From: Laguncularia racemosa
Taxonomy: Eukaryota > Streptophyta > Magnoliopsida > Myrtales > Combretaceae
Length of the DNA stretch: 64,000 nucleotides
Assembly: GCA_037954665.1 (NCBI GenBank)
Contig: JBBMOL010000009.1
Location: 62,001 to 126,000, forward strand
Direction of reading: 5' to 3'
This document shows positions 10,421 to 21,230 of the stretch, piece by piece. Made by a program: the position numbers and the translations under genes. The notes under the pieces were generated by a model. The model made no database searches. It saw only the letters and a list, made by a program, of their open reading frames with translations, and was not told where the DNA came from. Numbering within the stretch: the first letter of the stretch is position 1; every line of letters begins with the position of its first letter.

Positions 10421-11235
10421 TAAAGATGGTAAGAAAGAGGTACTTGAGCCGACAGATTTATCAGCAGTACTGAAGGAATATTATGAGGATTTAGATGCTG
10501 AGGTACATGAGGACAAAGGCAATGATCAATATCTGGCCATTAACGTGTTGCGTAGGGTAATGACTACATCTCCAGATATTGAGGATGTGCAAAGGGAAAA
10601 ACTATTCCATATTCCCTATAGGGTCTAAGGTAATCTTTGTACTCTTCTTATTGATGGTGGTAGTTGCACCAATGTTATAACTGCTGCATTAGTGAATAGA
10701 TTGCAACTAGTCACTACACATCATCATAGGCCTTATGAATTACACTGGTTGAGTGTACAAGAGAGTCTACATGTTACTTAAAGGGCTAAGGTTCTAATAA
10801 GCATAGGGAAAAAGTACTAGGATGAAGTTGATTACGATTTCTCCCTATGTGTGCATCACATATATTACTAGGTAGGCTTTGGTTATTTAATAGGAGGATG
10901 CTGCATGATGGGTTTAGAAATACCTATGTGTTTCAAAAGGATGGTAAACGAGTTGTTTTAAGTCCTATGTCACCAACTGAGATGCAAGAAGCCCAAGAGT
11001 AGATTAATAAAGCCACTAGCAAGAAGTCCTTATTAATGAAGAAGAAGGCATTGGGGGATGACCTGAATAGAGTGAATCAACTATAGGTAATTCAGAAATC
11101 TTCAAGGCAGCCATGACTTCAGGACAACAAACAATTGTAGACCAAAATTTTCAGTCCAAGGGATTCTTAGAAATGCCCAACTAAAATAGAGGAACCATCA
11201 GATTTGCAGACAAATCTTCCATAAGCCCAAGGAGA
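10421..11235 (+). pseudogene. Protease region of K and pol remnant
   Basis: An acidic linker is open from 10395 to 10628. It is followed by the aspartic protease signature LLIDGGSCTNV (about 10645-10677) and a PYELHWLS segment. After about 11100 the sequence jumps to the end of pol (DLQTNLP and GDDGNQ) at the polypurine tract. Reverse transcriptase and integrase are absent. Several stops and frameshifts lie after the protease motif. Confidence 0.75.
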
Positions 11236-11761
11236 TGATGGGAATCAAATAATGACTATTATAACTTTGTTTAATGTGGGAATCAAGTCACAAGAGGCAG
11301 AGGTAGACACCTTTAGGCCTACTATAAAGGCTAGTAGTGTAGAGATAGACCAGCCATCTAGGCTGGCGGTGTACTATTTAAGGTTGGCAACCTTCATTCC
11401 AAAGCCAACGGCTTATGTAGGAAAATCGATTGATTTTTGTGGCTTTTCACATTTTATTTCCTTTTGCTATATATAGGTTGTAATGTAAGGATTTGGGGAC
11501 TTTTGAACATTTGAGATATTGCACATTAAAGTTTGATCTTCATTTTACTCTTATTGATTTATAGGATTGTGGTGAGTGATAGTATTTAATTATTGTGCGT
11601 CAATAAAAAAATCCGTATTAGGACTACTCTCTTGTTGGTGCATCATATCTGATAAGGGTTTAGGGTTTATTATTCGTTAATTTGATTGATTGAATCTATT
11701 AATGTGGATTGTTGCCTCGGAATGGTGATTATCTGATTGTATCGTTGTTTGTGTCGCATCA
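11236..11761 (+). repeat. 3' LTR of K
   Basis: TGATGGGAATC to GTGTCGCATCA, 526 bp. Aligns with the L 5' LTR (34108-34725), which has additional GC-rich 'aaggccggtggc'-like repeats. A possible TATA region (CTATATATAGG) lies near 11468-11476. GTGAG follows. Confidence 0.82.
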
Positions 11762-12092
11762 GTGAGCCTAGGGGACAACACAATTTTGCTGACAATTTCA
11801 TACGCCCCCCCTATATGGGGTATATCTAACAAGAACTCGGGCACAAATTATAGTACGCCCCTTGCCACAGGGCATAGTGAAGGGCATATGGAGAACAATT
11901 CCCTTACTCTATTTAAGTTGAAATTCTTACACCCCTATTTCAAATTTCATTTTTACACTCACACTCTCATTCTCGCACGCCTCTCACTCTCTCTCTCTCT
12001 CTCTATTGTCTCTTCTTATTATCTCACAAGCTCACAACACTTGGATATTACATCACTTAACATTATCATCATCATCATCATCACCATCCAAG
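11762..12092 (+). other. Promoter-like or leader segment of T
   Basis: Non-coding, with a CCCCCCCTATATGGGG segment near 11806-11820, a CT microsatellite at about 11986-12005 and a CAT repeat near 12065-12082. Paired GCCCCTT...GGGCAT motifs resemble motifs in the T LTR near 29980-30010. It leads into ATG 12093. Confidence 0.4.
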
Positions 12093-13270
12093 ATGGCACC
12101 AAAGAAACAATAACAACAATAAAAAAAGAGAAGCAGATCAGCAAGTGCAAGTTCTAGTAGCTTAACAAGAGTTCAAAGAGCTCTCATTGGGGAGGCTACT
12201 AAAAAATATAAAGAGTTGGCTACTAGAAAGGAATTCCAGCCAAACACCTATCTTAATTGGTTGTTAATAAGGGATTATGGTCTGGCTCAATTGTTTAAGA
12301 AACTCCTATATGACCTAGCTTAGGAAAACCTACTCTCCATTAGGGAGAAGATATATAGAGAAGTCACATTAGAATTCTTCGCCTCATTTAAGCTTTTAAA
12401 GACCGATATATACTTTGGCTTGAGAAATGACGTCTCCTTCACTACATTTAGCAAATATCATACCATGTTTATTACGATGTTTTGTGGACATATTGGCTTC
12501 TATTCCTCTAAATATATGCAATCAGACCAGTTTAAGTCCCTTTGCACTTCTTGGCCAAGGGACTTGACACATGATCAATTTTAGGCATTGATTGTCAAGA
12601 GAACCCCCTATGATGCATCACTATCAAAGGGGCCTCATTTGAAAAAGAAAAGCTATTGGATCCTCCATTCCTTTTTTGTCTACTCTTTGAATGGCAGAAT
12701 GAATAGTGTTTAAGTAGTTAACCAAGTGGACCTTTTTGTCATGTGAAGTATGATTAATAGCTAATGAATAATTGTCATTATAGAGTTAGCATTCACACTT
12801 AAACAGTAGGCACAAGTCTTTGAGAAAGGTCTCTTTTGTGGTGCCTACATCACTAAACTTCTTAAAAACATTAATGAGTTCTCAACTGAAAAACTTGAAG
12901 ATGTAGTAGGAGAATCATACCCCATGATTGATGTTGCACTTAAGTAATGGGGGATCTCAAATATGGAGGGGGAAGATGATTCTTCCCAAGATGAGGTTAG
13001 GGATGAACATACAAGGAAAATAGAGGAGGTCACCAAGTTAGAAAGCTAAGAAAGAAAAACAAAAGTCTTAACTAACTACCTCAAATCCTGTAGCAGTGAT
13101 GAGGATGATGAACCTAGTCCTCAAGGTAAATAGGAAAGATCCCTTCCAATGTTGATAGTTAGAACTTTAAGAGATGATGAGCATGAAAGAGAGATTAACA
13201 ACTATGTAGCAGAAAAGGGAACATAAGAAGCAAAAATAGCACACTAGTAGAGGATATAAAGGCAAACACT
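12093..13270 (+). pseudogene. Degenerate Athila-type ORF (plant transposon protein)
   Basis: Reading from ATG 12093 gives MAPKKQ, a serine-rich stretch, then RKEFQPNTYLNWLL, a segment with EVTLEFFASFKL near 12370, and an acidic C-terminal half (EDDSSQDEVRDE). The pattern of a serine/basic start, a W-containing helix-rich core and an acidic tail resembles the Athila ORF of unknown function (plant transposon protein families). Stops occur at about 12108, 12117, 12321, 12582, 12711 and later, but the frame is largely preserved. The match is by eye only. A host gene is unlikely, given the flanking element structure. Confidence 0.5.
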
Positions 13271-13868
13271 GAGCAAGTGGTTAGTTGGTCCTCTAGGTTT
13301 TTTTTTTTTGTTATATCTTTTTCCCCATTTTTCTCTTTTGATGTAATTGATATTTGTGAGAGAGAGAGCGATCTATATGTCTATACTTAATTTGTCTACT
13401 CTTACTCTATTTTTCTAAAACTAACTTCTTGACCTTTCTAGTTTTTTATTAAATCATGATTGTAGGAGCTTATTCTATAACCTTGACTTCTTTGCGATAT
13501 CAATTAATACAATTTAACTATTATGGTGGTATCGGCTCCTCTCTTTCCATTTTGCATAAATTCTTTCATTCTATTCTTTTTCCCTCCTTGAACTTTCTTG
13601 ATATGACATTGAGGACAACGTCCCAATTAAATGTGGGGAAAGAAAGTGGGAGCCATTTAGAAGAAAAAGGGAACTAAGGGTGTTATATAATAACTAGTGC
13701 TTTGAATAGAAAATTATCCGTTTTTTTTTAAATTTCCCCTAAATCTTTTGCTTCGTGATTGGACTTTGAAATCATGGTTGCAATTAAATAGTACTTCAAC
13801 TTTTAGTAAATGAATTCCTCTAAAAAGAATGTCATGCGCACTCATTCATGCCTTTTTTGGATTACTAA
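13271..13868 (+). other. Non-coding part of T downstream of the ORF
   Basis: T-rich, then a purine-rich stretch near 13607-13650 (GAGGACAACGTCCC, then GTGGGGAAAGAAAGTGGG) of the kind seen after Athila ORFs. It is interrupted at 13868 by element A and continues at 28759. Confidence 0.5.
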
Positions 13869-13873
13869 TACTT

Positions 13874-14597
13874 TGATACGAACCACACCCACGTGTGATG
13901 AAACCCAATACCAATATGTTCGAAATTGCAACCCAAGATGCCAAACAATCAAAGTGGAACCGCGACCCGTTGCCTATAGACGAGGTAAGAACCATGATAT
14001 GTTCTGTTGATGCCACAATCGGGATGAAAGACCGATTGATAAGTCTGGTTAAATGCCACGAAAGAAATCCGATAAGTTCAAGAGAAGTTCTTTAGAGAAC
14101 CAAGAGAGGAATTCTCTTAAAATTTGTTATTCAATGTTGTATGAATGTTCTATGTTCTGTTTTCCAACCTTAGCAGTTTATATTAGGGTTTACAACTCGT
14201 AATAACAAAAGCCCAAAATGACATAACATCATAAAGTCGCGGAAAAATAACAAACAAGCAATGAAAGCCAACGGCGTAGGATGCAGCGTAGTAGCCGACG
14301 TAGTCCCTCTATCGCACACTAATGGCAACGTCGGTTCAAAGCCGACAGCATTTAAGCTAGCGTTGTCAAGGCCGACAGCTTCGATCTCCAATGCTTTGAT
14401 CTCCTTGAATGACTTGTACAAATGCAAGGTCATTCTCATGGTTGCTCCACTCTTTTTCGGCTTCTTGGATCTCCATTATCAGCTTGTTCAGTGCTTCCTT
14501 GAATCATTTCGCTCGAGTTCTTGTGAATGGTCTAGGTAGCACTTCAAGAGGATCTACATTCCACCTTCTAGCTTGGCTCCCATCATGGCTCTCATCA
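13874..14597 (-). repeat. 3' LTR of A
   Basis: 724 bp; minus-strand ends TGATGAGAG and GGTTCGTATCA. It lacks the long 52-bp tandem array of B and F and instead has short CGACGTAG/CCGACAGC-type repeats near 14270-14400. The first ~95 bp encode the pol tail. The polypurine tract AAGAGGAGGGGAA is at 14610-14598. Confidence 0.9.
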
Positions 14598-15724
14598 TTC
14601 CCCTCCTCTTGAAAAGGATTTGTCCTCAAATCGTCGCCTACATCAAAAGGACTCAGATTAGTAACATTAAAAGTAGCACTTACTTGATACTCACCTGGCA
14701 AATCTATCTTGTAGGCATTATCATTGATGTGCTCAAGAATTTGAAATGGTCCATCGCCTTTAGGAAGTAATTTAGATCGACGCTGCACAGGAAACCGCTC
14801 TTTGCGCATGTGAACCCAAACCCAGTCTCCAGGTTCAAAGACAACTTATCGACGACCCTTATTGGCTTGTTTCACATACTGCTCTGTTCTTCGCTCAATG
14901 TTTAGCCTTGCCTTCTCATGGATCTGTTTAACAAATTCTGCTTTCTTCTTACCATCTAGATTAACATACTCAGAGATAGGCAGAGGTGATAAATCCAAAG
15001 GAGTTAGTAGATTAAAACCATACACAATTTCAAAAGGAGTAAACTTAGTAGCAGAATGCATTATGCGATTATAGGTAAATTCAACATGTGGCAAACAATC
15101 CTCCCAACTTTTAATGTTCCTTTTAATGACTGCCCTTAACAAAGTAGATAAAGTTCGATTTACGACCTCAATTTGACAATCAGTCTGTGGATGACAAGTA
15201 GTAGAAAACAATAGCTTAGTTCCTAACTTAGCCCACAGGGTCTTCCAGAAGTAGCTCGAGAATTTAGCATCTCGATCCGATACGATTATTCTAGTAATAC
15301 CATGCAATCTCACAACTTCCTTAAAGAACAAATTAGCAATATTGCAAGCATCATCTATTTTGTGGCAAGGAATGAAATGTGCCATCTTAGAAAACCTATC
15401 CACGACTACAAAAATAGAGTTTCGACCATACCTAGACCTAGGTAATCCTAACACAAAATCCATGGAAATATCTACCCAAGGCTCATGAGGAATGGGAAGT
15501 GGGGTATAAAGTCCATGAGATTGGACTCTAGATTTTGCTTGCTTACAAGTGACACATCACTCACAAATCATCTCAACATCTCATTTCATGTGAGGCCAAT
15601 AGAAGTGTTCCTGCAAAACCCCTAAGGTTTTAGCTACACCAAAATGCCCCATTAAACCTCCTCCATGAGACTCCCTCACTAATAATTCTCTTAAAAAACA
15701 ATTTGGAATTCAAATTTTATTCTC
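14504..15724 (-). pseudogene. Integrase and C-terminal tail of A
   Basis: Inserts element DNA into the host genome. On the minus strand it shows the second half of the zinc finger ([11 protein letters not shown], near 15540), the core open from 15463 to 14846 with D in [12 protein letters not shown] in VSDRDAKF and E in QIEVVN (DD35E), then a GDGPFQ...DNAYKIDLPGEY C-terminal domain (14809-14600). The last ~30 codons lie in the LTR and end FTRTRAK. Stops at about 15557, 15572 and 14848 break the frame. No chromodomain is visible at the C-terminus. Confidence 0.88.
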
Positions 15725-16261
15725 CTAAAACAAGAATCCTTTATGCTTATAAAATTTACCATGACCACTCTTCTCACAGCGCACATACTCTTCACAAAAA
15801 TCTTGATCAGCAGCATACAATTCTTTAATATGCTCAAAACCAAGCAATCTAGAACTAAGAGTAGAGATAAGAGCATACCTTCTAGAAAGTGCATCAGCAA
15901 CAACATTTTCTTTACCTTGCTTGTAGTAGATGACATAGGGAAATGTTTCGGTAAACTCCACCCAACGAGCATGTCTTTTGTTTAGCTTATGTTGTCCCTT
16001 CAAGTACTTTAAGGATTCATGATCAGTGTGGATCACGAACTCTTTTGGCCAAAGATAGTGTTGCCAAGTCTCTAGTGCTCGAACCAATGCATATAGCTCC
16101 TTATCATAAGTAGGATAGTTCAAGGTTGCCCCACTTAGCTTCTTACTAAAGAATGCAATTGGTCTCCTTTCCTGCATGAGAACTGCTCCAATACCTATTC
16201 CTGAAGCATCACATTCAATTTCAAAGATTTTAGAGAAATCAGGTAAGGCAAGTAATGGCAC
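15725..16261 (-). pseudogene. RNase H domain of A
   Basis: Degrades the RNA strand of the replication hybrid. An open stretch of 178 codons carries the four acidic residues in order: D in ECDAS, E in DKELYAL, D in HTDHESL and D in VVADALSRR. It is followed by the linker FLF that precedes the integrase zinc finger. A stop near 16288 separates it from RT, and a stop at 15727 ends it, so only isolated domains could be made. Confidence 0.88.
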
Positions 16262-16285
16262 ATGAGTCAGCTTATTTTTAAGCGT

Positions 16286-17160
16286 CTAAAAGGCCTTCTC
16301 TTGTTGCTCTCCCCATTTAAACCCTACATTCTTCTTGATTACTTCAGTAAGTGGTGCTGCAATGGTACTGAAATCCTTCACAAACCTCCTATAAAAGCTC
16401 GCTAATCCATGGAAACTCCGCACATTACTTACATTAGCTGGACTAAGCCATTCTTGGATTGCACGAATCTTCTCTTCATCAACCTGTATTCCCTGTGCAC
16501 TAACAATAAAACCAAGAAACACAAGTTTGTCTGTGCAAAAAGTGCACTTTTTGAGGTTAGCATATAATTGCTCCTTTCGAAGCACTTCCAAAACATCCCT
16601 TAAGTGAGATATATGGTCTTTTAAACTCTTGCTGTAAATGAGGATATCATCAAAATAGACAACCACAAGTTTGCTAATAAAAGTCCTTAAAACATGGTTC
16701 ATAAGTCTCATGAAAGTACTAGGTGCGTTACTTAAATTGAAAGGCATTACTAACCACTCATATAATCTATATTTTGTCTTAAATGCGGTTTTCCATTCAT
16801 CACCTTCTTTCATTCTAATTTGGTGATATCCACTTTTCAAATCAATTTTGGAAAAGACACTAGACCCATGTAACTCATCTAACATGTCATCTAAGCGAGT
16901 AATGGGATGACGATACTTTACCGTGATGTTATTAATGGCGCAGCAATCAACACACATTCTCCATGACCTATCCTTCTTAGGCACCAAAATCACAGGCACT
17001 GCACATAGGCTCATGCTTTCTCTCACGTACCCCTTCTCCATTAATTCATTGACCTGCCTTTGGAGTTCCTTTGTCTCCTTTGGATTACTCCTATAAGCTG
17101 GTTTGTTTGGAATAGATGCTCTGGGTCCAAGGTCAATCTAGTGCTCAATACCACGAATAG
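16286..17160 (-). pseudogene. Reverse transcriptase of A
   Basis: Copies element RNA into DNA. The 251-codon open stretch 17041-16286 includes VPKKD, the [13 protein letters not shown] motif, FSKIDL, and the catalytic YFDDILIYS near 16660-16640. Upstream codons to about 17160 hold the IEH...LDPGASIP-like junction with protease, with a stop near 17140 and a frameshift. Compared with B and F it has some non-consensus residues (FNLSNAPS for FGLTNAPS), as expected of a decaying copy. Confidence 0.88.
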
Positions 17161-18126
17161 GTGGTAACCCCTTTGGAATCTCCTCAGGGAAGACATCTTC
17201 AAAGTCCTGCACAATAGACACAACCACACTAGGCAAAGAGTTAAAAAGTTCGTTAGTATTCAAACAAGTTTCCTTAAAGGCCAGCAACAACATGGGTTGC
17301 TTCATCACTAATGCTCTCCTCACTACACTCGCTCTTGCCACACAACTCTCCTTTTGCAAGGCTGCACTCTCATTTTCACTCACCACCAAAGTTGATCCCC
17401 CCTCAACTTGGCCTCTCACACTCTTTCCAGCCTTCCTCTCTTTTCCTTTTGATATTGACTTTTGTGTTCCTTTTCTTTTTCTATGTCTTTTTCTCTCTCA
17501 CTCTCCCTCTATTTTTCACTCACCTTATATTTTGAAAAAGATTGTTGTAGCTGCAACTGATCCTCATACACCTGTTTAGGTGTTAAGGGTTTAAGATTAT
17601 AGCTTTTGCCATGGTGAACAATTGTATACTTGCTAGAAAAGCCATCATGAACAACCTTCCTGTCAAACTGCCATGGCCTCCCCAACAACACATGACATGC
17701 CTGCATCGGCACTACGTCGCATAACACCTCATCCTCATACCTACTGATGCGAAAAGCAATCAAGGCTTGCTTACTCACCTTAGGCTCGCCACTATCATTC
17801 AGCCACTGCAATTTATATGAGCTAGGGTGTTTAGTAGTCTTGAGTCCCAACCTCTCAACAATAAAAGTACTCACCACATTAGTGCAACTCCCCCCATCAA
17901 TGATCAAACTGCAAATATGATCACCTAGATAACATCTAGTATGAAAGATATTCTCTCGTTGCACCTCCTCTTTTTCCTTCACGTGCACATTCAAAGCTTG
18001 CTTCACTATTGCCACTAACTTCCCTGCTGCAGGCTCTTCGTCATCACTAGCGTTCTCCAATGGAGGCATATCATCATCTTCCCTATCCCCCTCAGTCTCA
18101 TACTCACCATCAACACGCAGAATCAT
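17161..18126 (-). pseudogene. Protease region of A
   Basis: The 205-codon open stretch 18126-17509 has an acidic N-terminal linker, then the aspartic protease active site LIIDGGSCTNVV, then the PYKLQWLNDSGE-type and LLGRPWQFDR segments. A lysine- and glutamate-rich linker follows to 17161, broken by a stop at 17509 and by frameshifts. The DGGSC form of the active site, rather than DTGA, is shared by all families in this window. The protease would cut the gag-pol polyprotein inside the particle. Confidence 0.85.
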
Positions 18127-19213
18127 AACACGTCTATTCGGACATTGACTAGCAATGTGACCTCTGCCTTGACATTTAAAACATTTAATGTCACGATTTC
18201 TAGGAGTAGAAGAATCGGGTTTACCTTGAGTACCTGGAGTAGAACCCGCTTGCTTCTGCTCTCCTTTTGGCTTGCTAGGTAAAGACTTTTCTTTCTTCTT
18301 CCATTGGTTAGTCTTCCAGGTAGATCAACCAGCACCCTGTTGAAACAGTGTAGTACTACTACCTTTCCTCCTATGTTGGTTCTCAACCTTTATAGCCATG
18401 TGAACCATATCTTCCAATTTCACATAATGCTGCAATTCTACTACATTTTGTATCTCTCTATTCAACCCCGTAAGAAATCTAGCCATGGTAACCTCTCTAT
18501 CCTCCTCAACATTCGCTCTAATTATAGTAACCTCCATCTCCTTGAAATACTCATCCACACTTCGGCTTCCCTGCTTAAGAGTTTGCAATTTATTGTGCAA
18601 CTCACGATAGTAATAAGCAGGAACAAATCGCTTCTTCATCACCCTCTTCATCTCTTCCCAAGACTCAATAGGTGGTTCACCATTCCTTCTTCTATTCAAC
18701 ATCAGTTGATCCCACCACACTATGGCATAATCTGAAAACTCAATGGCAGCAAGCTTCACCTTCTTTCTTCCACTATAATTGTGACAATTAAACACCATCT
18801 CTGCCTTCTTCTCCCATTCTAAGTATGCCTCGGGATCATTCTTCCCTTGGAAAGGAGGAATCTTCATCTTTATACTACTCAATTGATTATCCTCTCTATT
18901 TCTATCTCCTCTATCTTCCCAATCCCTAGTTCCTCTATTCCTACCACCATAACCTCTATAACTCCCGATAGAAGGTTCATCAAATTCATCATCAGAAAGT
19001 TCATCTCCACCCCTTTGTCCTCTCTTAGAACAACTCTCCCTCTTATGCCCTTGAAAGTCGTTTTTAACTTGCTCTAGGTTTTGCTCCACCGTCTCATGAA
19101 TTTGTTCCATTCCCTCTTGAGACATCCTCTTCACTCTCACTCCTCAACGCCTCAATCACTAACCTAGCATCAAACCTCCCCCTCTCACCTTCAGGAGAAT
19201 TATGCCGTGACAT
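18127..19213 (-). pseudogene. gag of A
   Basis: Start at ATG 19213-19211 by alignment with B and F (MSR start). A one-base insertion near 19145 shifts the frame. The core is open from 19140 to 18325 and includes PPFQGKNDPEAYLEW, VWWDQL and a VELQHYVKLEDMVHMA segment. A stop at 18325 precedes a lysine-rich linker and the CCHC knuckle CFKCQGRGHIASQC (about 18183-18142). Gag packages element RNA into particles. It is not functional as it stands. Confidence 0.88.
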
Positions 19214-19687
19214 AGGTCCTGCAATAAAAGGTTAGTACTAATACAAATATATAGGATTAAGCCTCACGATTTACTCCCTTACGTGTTTCACTCAAAGGAT
19301 GATATCCCACAATCACTCGTGTGTTCTCACAAGCAAAGTTGATATCAACTCACCAATCCCTCTTCTCAATTCTCTTGGAACTAACCCAAGCTACACCAAT
19401 CCCTTCCGTAGAATTCAAGAACAACTTTAGGGGCTTGAATTTTCCTTTTTGTTTCCGTTCTTTGTTCACATTTTTTTTTTCGTGAATTTTTTTTTTTTGT
19501 TTGTAACAAGATTAATAGGATGCACTGCACTACTCAAGAAACAATTAACACTATGGACTTGAGTATGAAGCTATGACAACACGAAACTTGATATGAACAA
19601 TTGATATGAACGAGTGGAGTTAGGGTTTTGATGTTACCTTCCTCAAACCGAACTGATGTTTAACAAACCTAGGCTTTGATACCAAAT
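19214..19687 (-). other. 5' leader of A with primer site and candidate intron
   Basis: The primer site TGGTATCAAAGCC is at 19684-19672. A T/C-rich tract at 19440-19510 is the complement of the A/G-rich leader tract. Just before gag, the minus strand has CACGTAAGG with its GT at 19282-19281, TACTAAC at 19237-19231 and TTTATTGCAG ending at 19219. This is a 64-nt candidate intron matching those in B and F. Confidence 0.7.
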
Positions 19688-20377
19688 CGATACGAACCAC
19701 GCCCACGTGTGACGAAACCCAATACCAATACGTTCGGAATTGCAACCCAAGATGCCAAACAATCAAAGTGGAACCGCAACCCGTTGCCTATAGACGAGGC
19801 AGGAACCTTGGTATATTTTGTTGACGCCATAATCGGGATGAAAGACCAATTGATAAGTCTGGTTGAATGCCGCAGAAGAAATCCGATAAGTTCAAGAGAA
19901 GTTCTTTAGAGAACCAAGAGGGGAATTATCTCAAAATGTGTTATTCAATGTTGTATGAATGTTCTATGTTCTGTTTTCCAACCTTAGCAGCTTATATTAG
20001 GGTTTACAACTGGTAATAACAAAAGCCTAAAATGACATAACATCATAAAGTCGCTAAAAAATAACAAACAGGTAATGAAAGCCGGTGGCGTGGGATGCGG
20101 TGTAGTAGCTGACGTAGGATGTATGCTGGGTATATAGGCTGGCGGTGTAGTATGCCGGCGTAGTCCCTCTGTTGCGCGCTAACGGCAACACCGGTTCAAG
20201 GTCGGCAACGTTTAAGCCAGTGTTATCAAGGCCAGCAGCTTTGATCTCCAATGCTTTGATCTCCTTGAATGACTTATACAAATGCAAGGTCATTCTTATG
20301 GTTTCTCCACGCTTTTCTAGCTACTTGGATCTCCTTTATCAGCCCGTTCAGTGCTTCCTTAAATCGTTTCACTCGAG
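19688..20377 (-). repeat. 5' LTR of A, inner part (outer part is 28669-28753)
   Basis: Minus-strand family 1 LTR. Its inner terminus reads CGTATCG instead of CGTATCA (19688 is C where T is expected). At 20373-20377 TCGAG is the left target duplication of B. The remaining 80 bp of this LTR resume at 28674. Confidence 0.9.
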
Positions 20378-21215
20378 TGATGAGATCCATGATGAGAGCC
20401 AAGCCGGAAGAAGAAATGTGGATCCTCTTGAAGTGCCGCCTGGACCGATCACAAGAAATCGAGCAAAACGATTCAAGGAAGCACTTAACGGGTTGATAAA
20501 GGTTGTCCATGAAGCCGGAAAGGATTGGAGCAATCATGAAGTTGGAACGGATTGGAACAACCATGGGAAGATCTTTTCCTTTGTACAAGTTATACTGGAC
20601 ACGGGTTGAAGAGGGCGTGTATTTTCAAGGCACGGCTGTGTAAGAGTCAAGCAAATCCACAGAAAGATACACGGCCAAAGTACACGGGCGTGTATGTTGC
20701 CAGAAGTTGCACAGAAAGATATATAGCCAAAGTACACGGGCGTGTATGTTGCCAGAAGTTGCATAGAAAGGTACACGGCCAAAGTACATGGGCATGTACA
20801 CGGCCGTGTATCCCCTGCCGGCCAGCTTGTTCTATTTTCGCGTTTTTACGCCACTTATCTAAACTACGTCGTTTTGGAATTGTTTTACACGAATTGTAAC
20901 CCTAGTATAAAAGCTCCTAGGGTTTAGAACAACTTAGAACATACATCTTTGAACATTAAACACTTTTGAGAGGCACCTCTCTTGGTTCTTCAAGAACTAA
21001 TTCGAACTTATCGGATTGATTTCCGTGGCGTTCATCCCGACTTATCAATTGGTCTTCCATCCCGATTGTGGCGTCTTCATTTTTATACCAAGGTTCTTGT
21101 CTCGCTTATAGACAACGGGTCGCGGTTTCCACTTTAGGTGTTTGGGCATCTTAGGCAACGAATTTCCGAACGTATTGGTATTGGGTTTCGTCACGGGTTG
21201 GCGTGGTTCGTATCA
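20378..21215 (+). repeat. 5' LTR of B
   Basis: 838 bp, TGATGAGATCC to GGTTCGTATCA. Contains three copies of a 52-bp tandem repeat (about 20650-20810) ending in TACACGGCCGTGTA, then the TATA box TATAAAA at 20906-20912 between inverted AACCCTAG and CTAGGGTTT, then GAGAGG/CCTCTC and GTTCTTCAAGAAC hairpins. The 3' LTR has only two copies of the 52-bp unit. Confidence 0.92.
20906..20912 (+). promoter_or_regulatory. TATA box of B LTR within an inverted telobox-like pair
   Basis: TATAAAA preceded by TAACCCTAG and followed after CTC by CTAGGGTTTAG. The same layout occurs at 28359-28366, 56231-56238 and 62178-62185, and in weaker form in D and E. Transcription would start a few tens of bases downstream. 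Confidence 0.65.
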
Positions 21216-21218
21216 GTT

Positions 21219-21230
21219 TGGTATCAGATC
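21219..21230 (+). other. Primer-binding site of B
   Basis: TGGTATCAGATC, 3 nt after the LTR end. Ten of the first 10 bases fit initiator-Met tRNA; position 11 has changed from G to T. Confidence 0.8.

Larger units (their letters stand above)
8708..11761 (+). mobile_element. Element K: family 3 Ty3/gypsy element, plus strand, large pol deletion
   Basis: Only the last bases of the 5' LTR remain, because J is inserted there, with the LTR-primer junction amplified. Then come leader, gag, protease, polypurine tract (11229-11235) and a 526 bp 3' LTR. The sequence passes from just after protease to the end of pol with no RT, RNase H or integrase. L (34108-37309) has the same gap, so the deletion predates both copies. 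The five bases after the 3' LTR are GTGAG; the matching left copy would be off-window. Confidence 0.82.

Noticed and set aside
11762..12157. 131-codon ORF overlapping the CT and CAT microsatellites
   Set aside because: Low-complexity translation of simple repeats in a leader, in another frame from the Athila-type ORF that starts at 12093.
17292..17579. Plus-strand ORFs rich in Ser, Phe and Leu (also 23357-23834 and 58667-58912 minus)
   Set aside because: Antisense of the K/E-rich linker after protease in A, B and F. The same shadow recurs in every copy.
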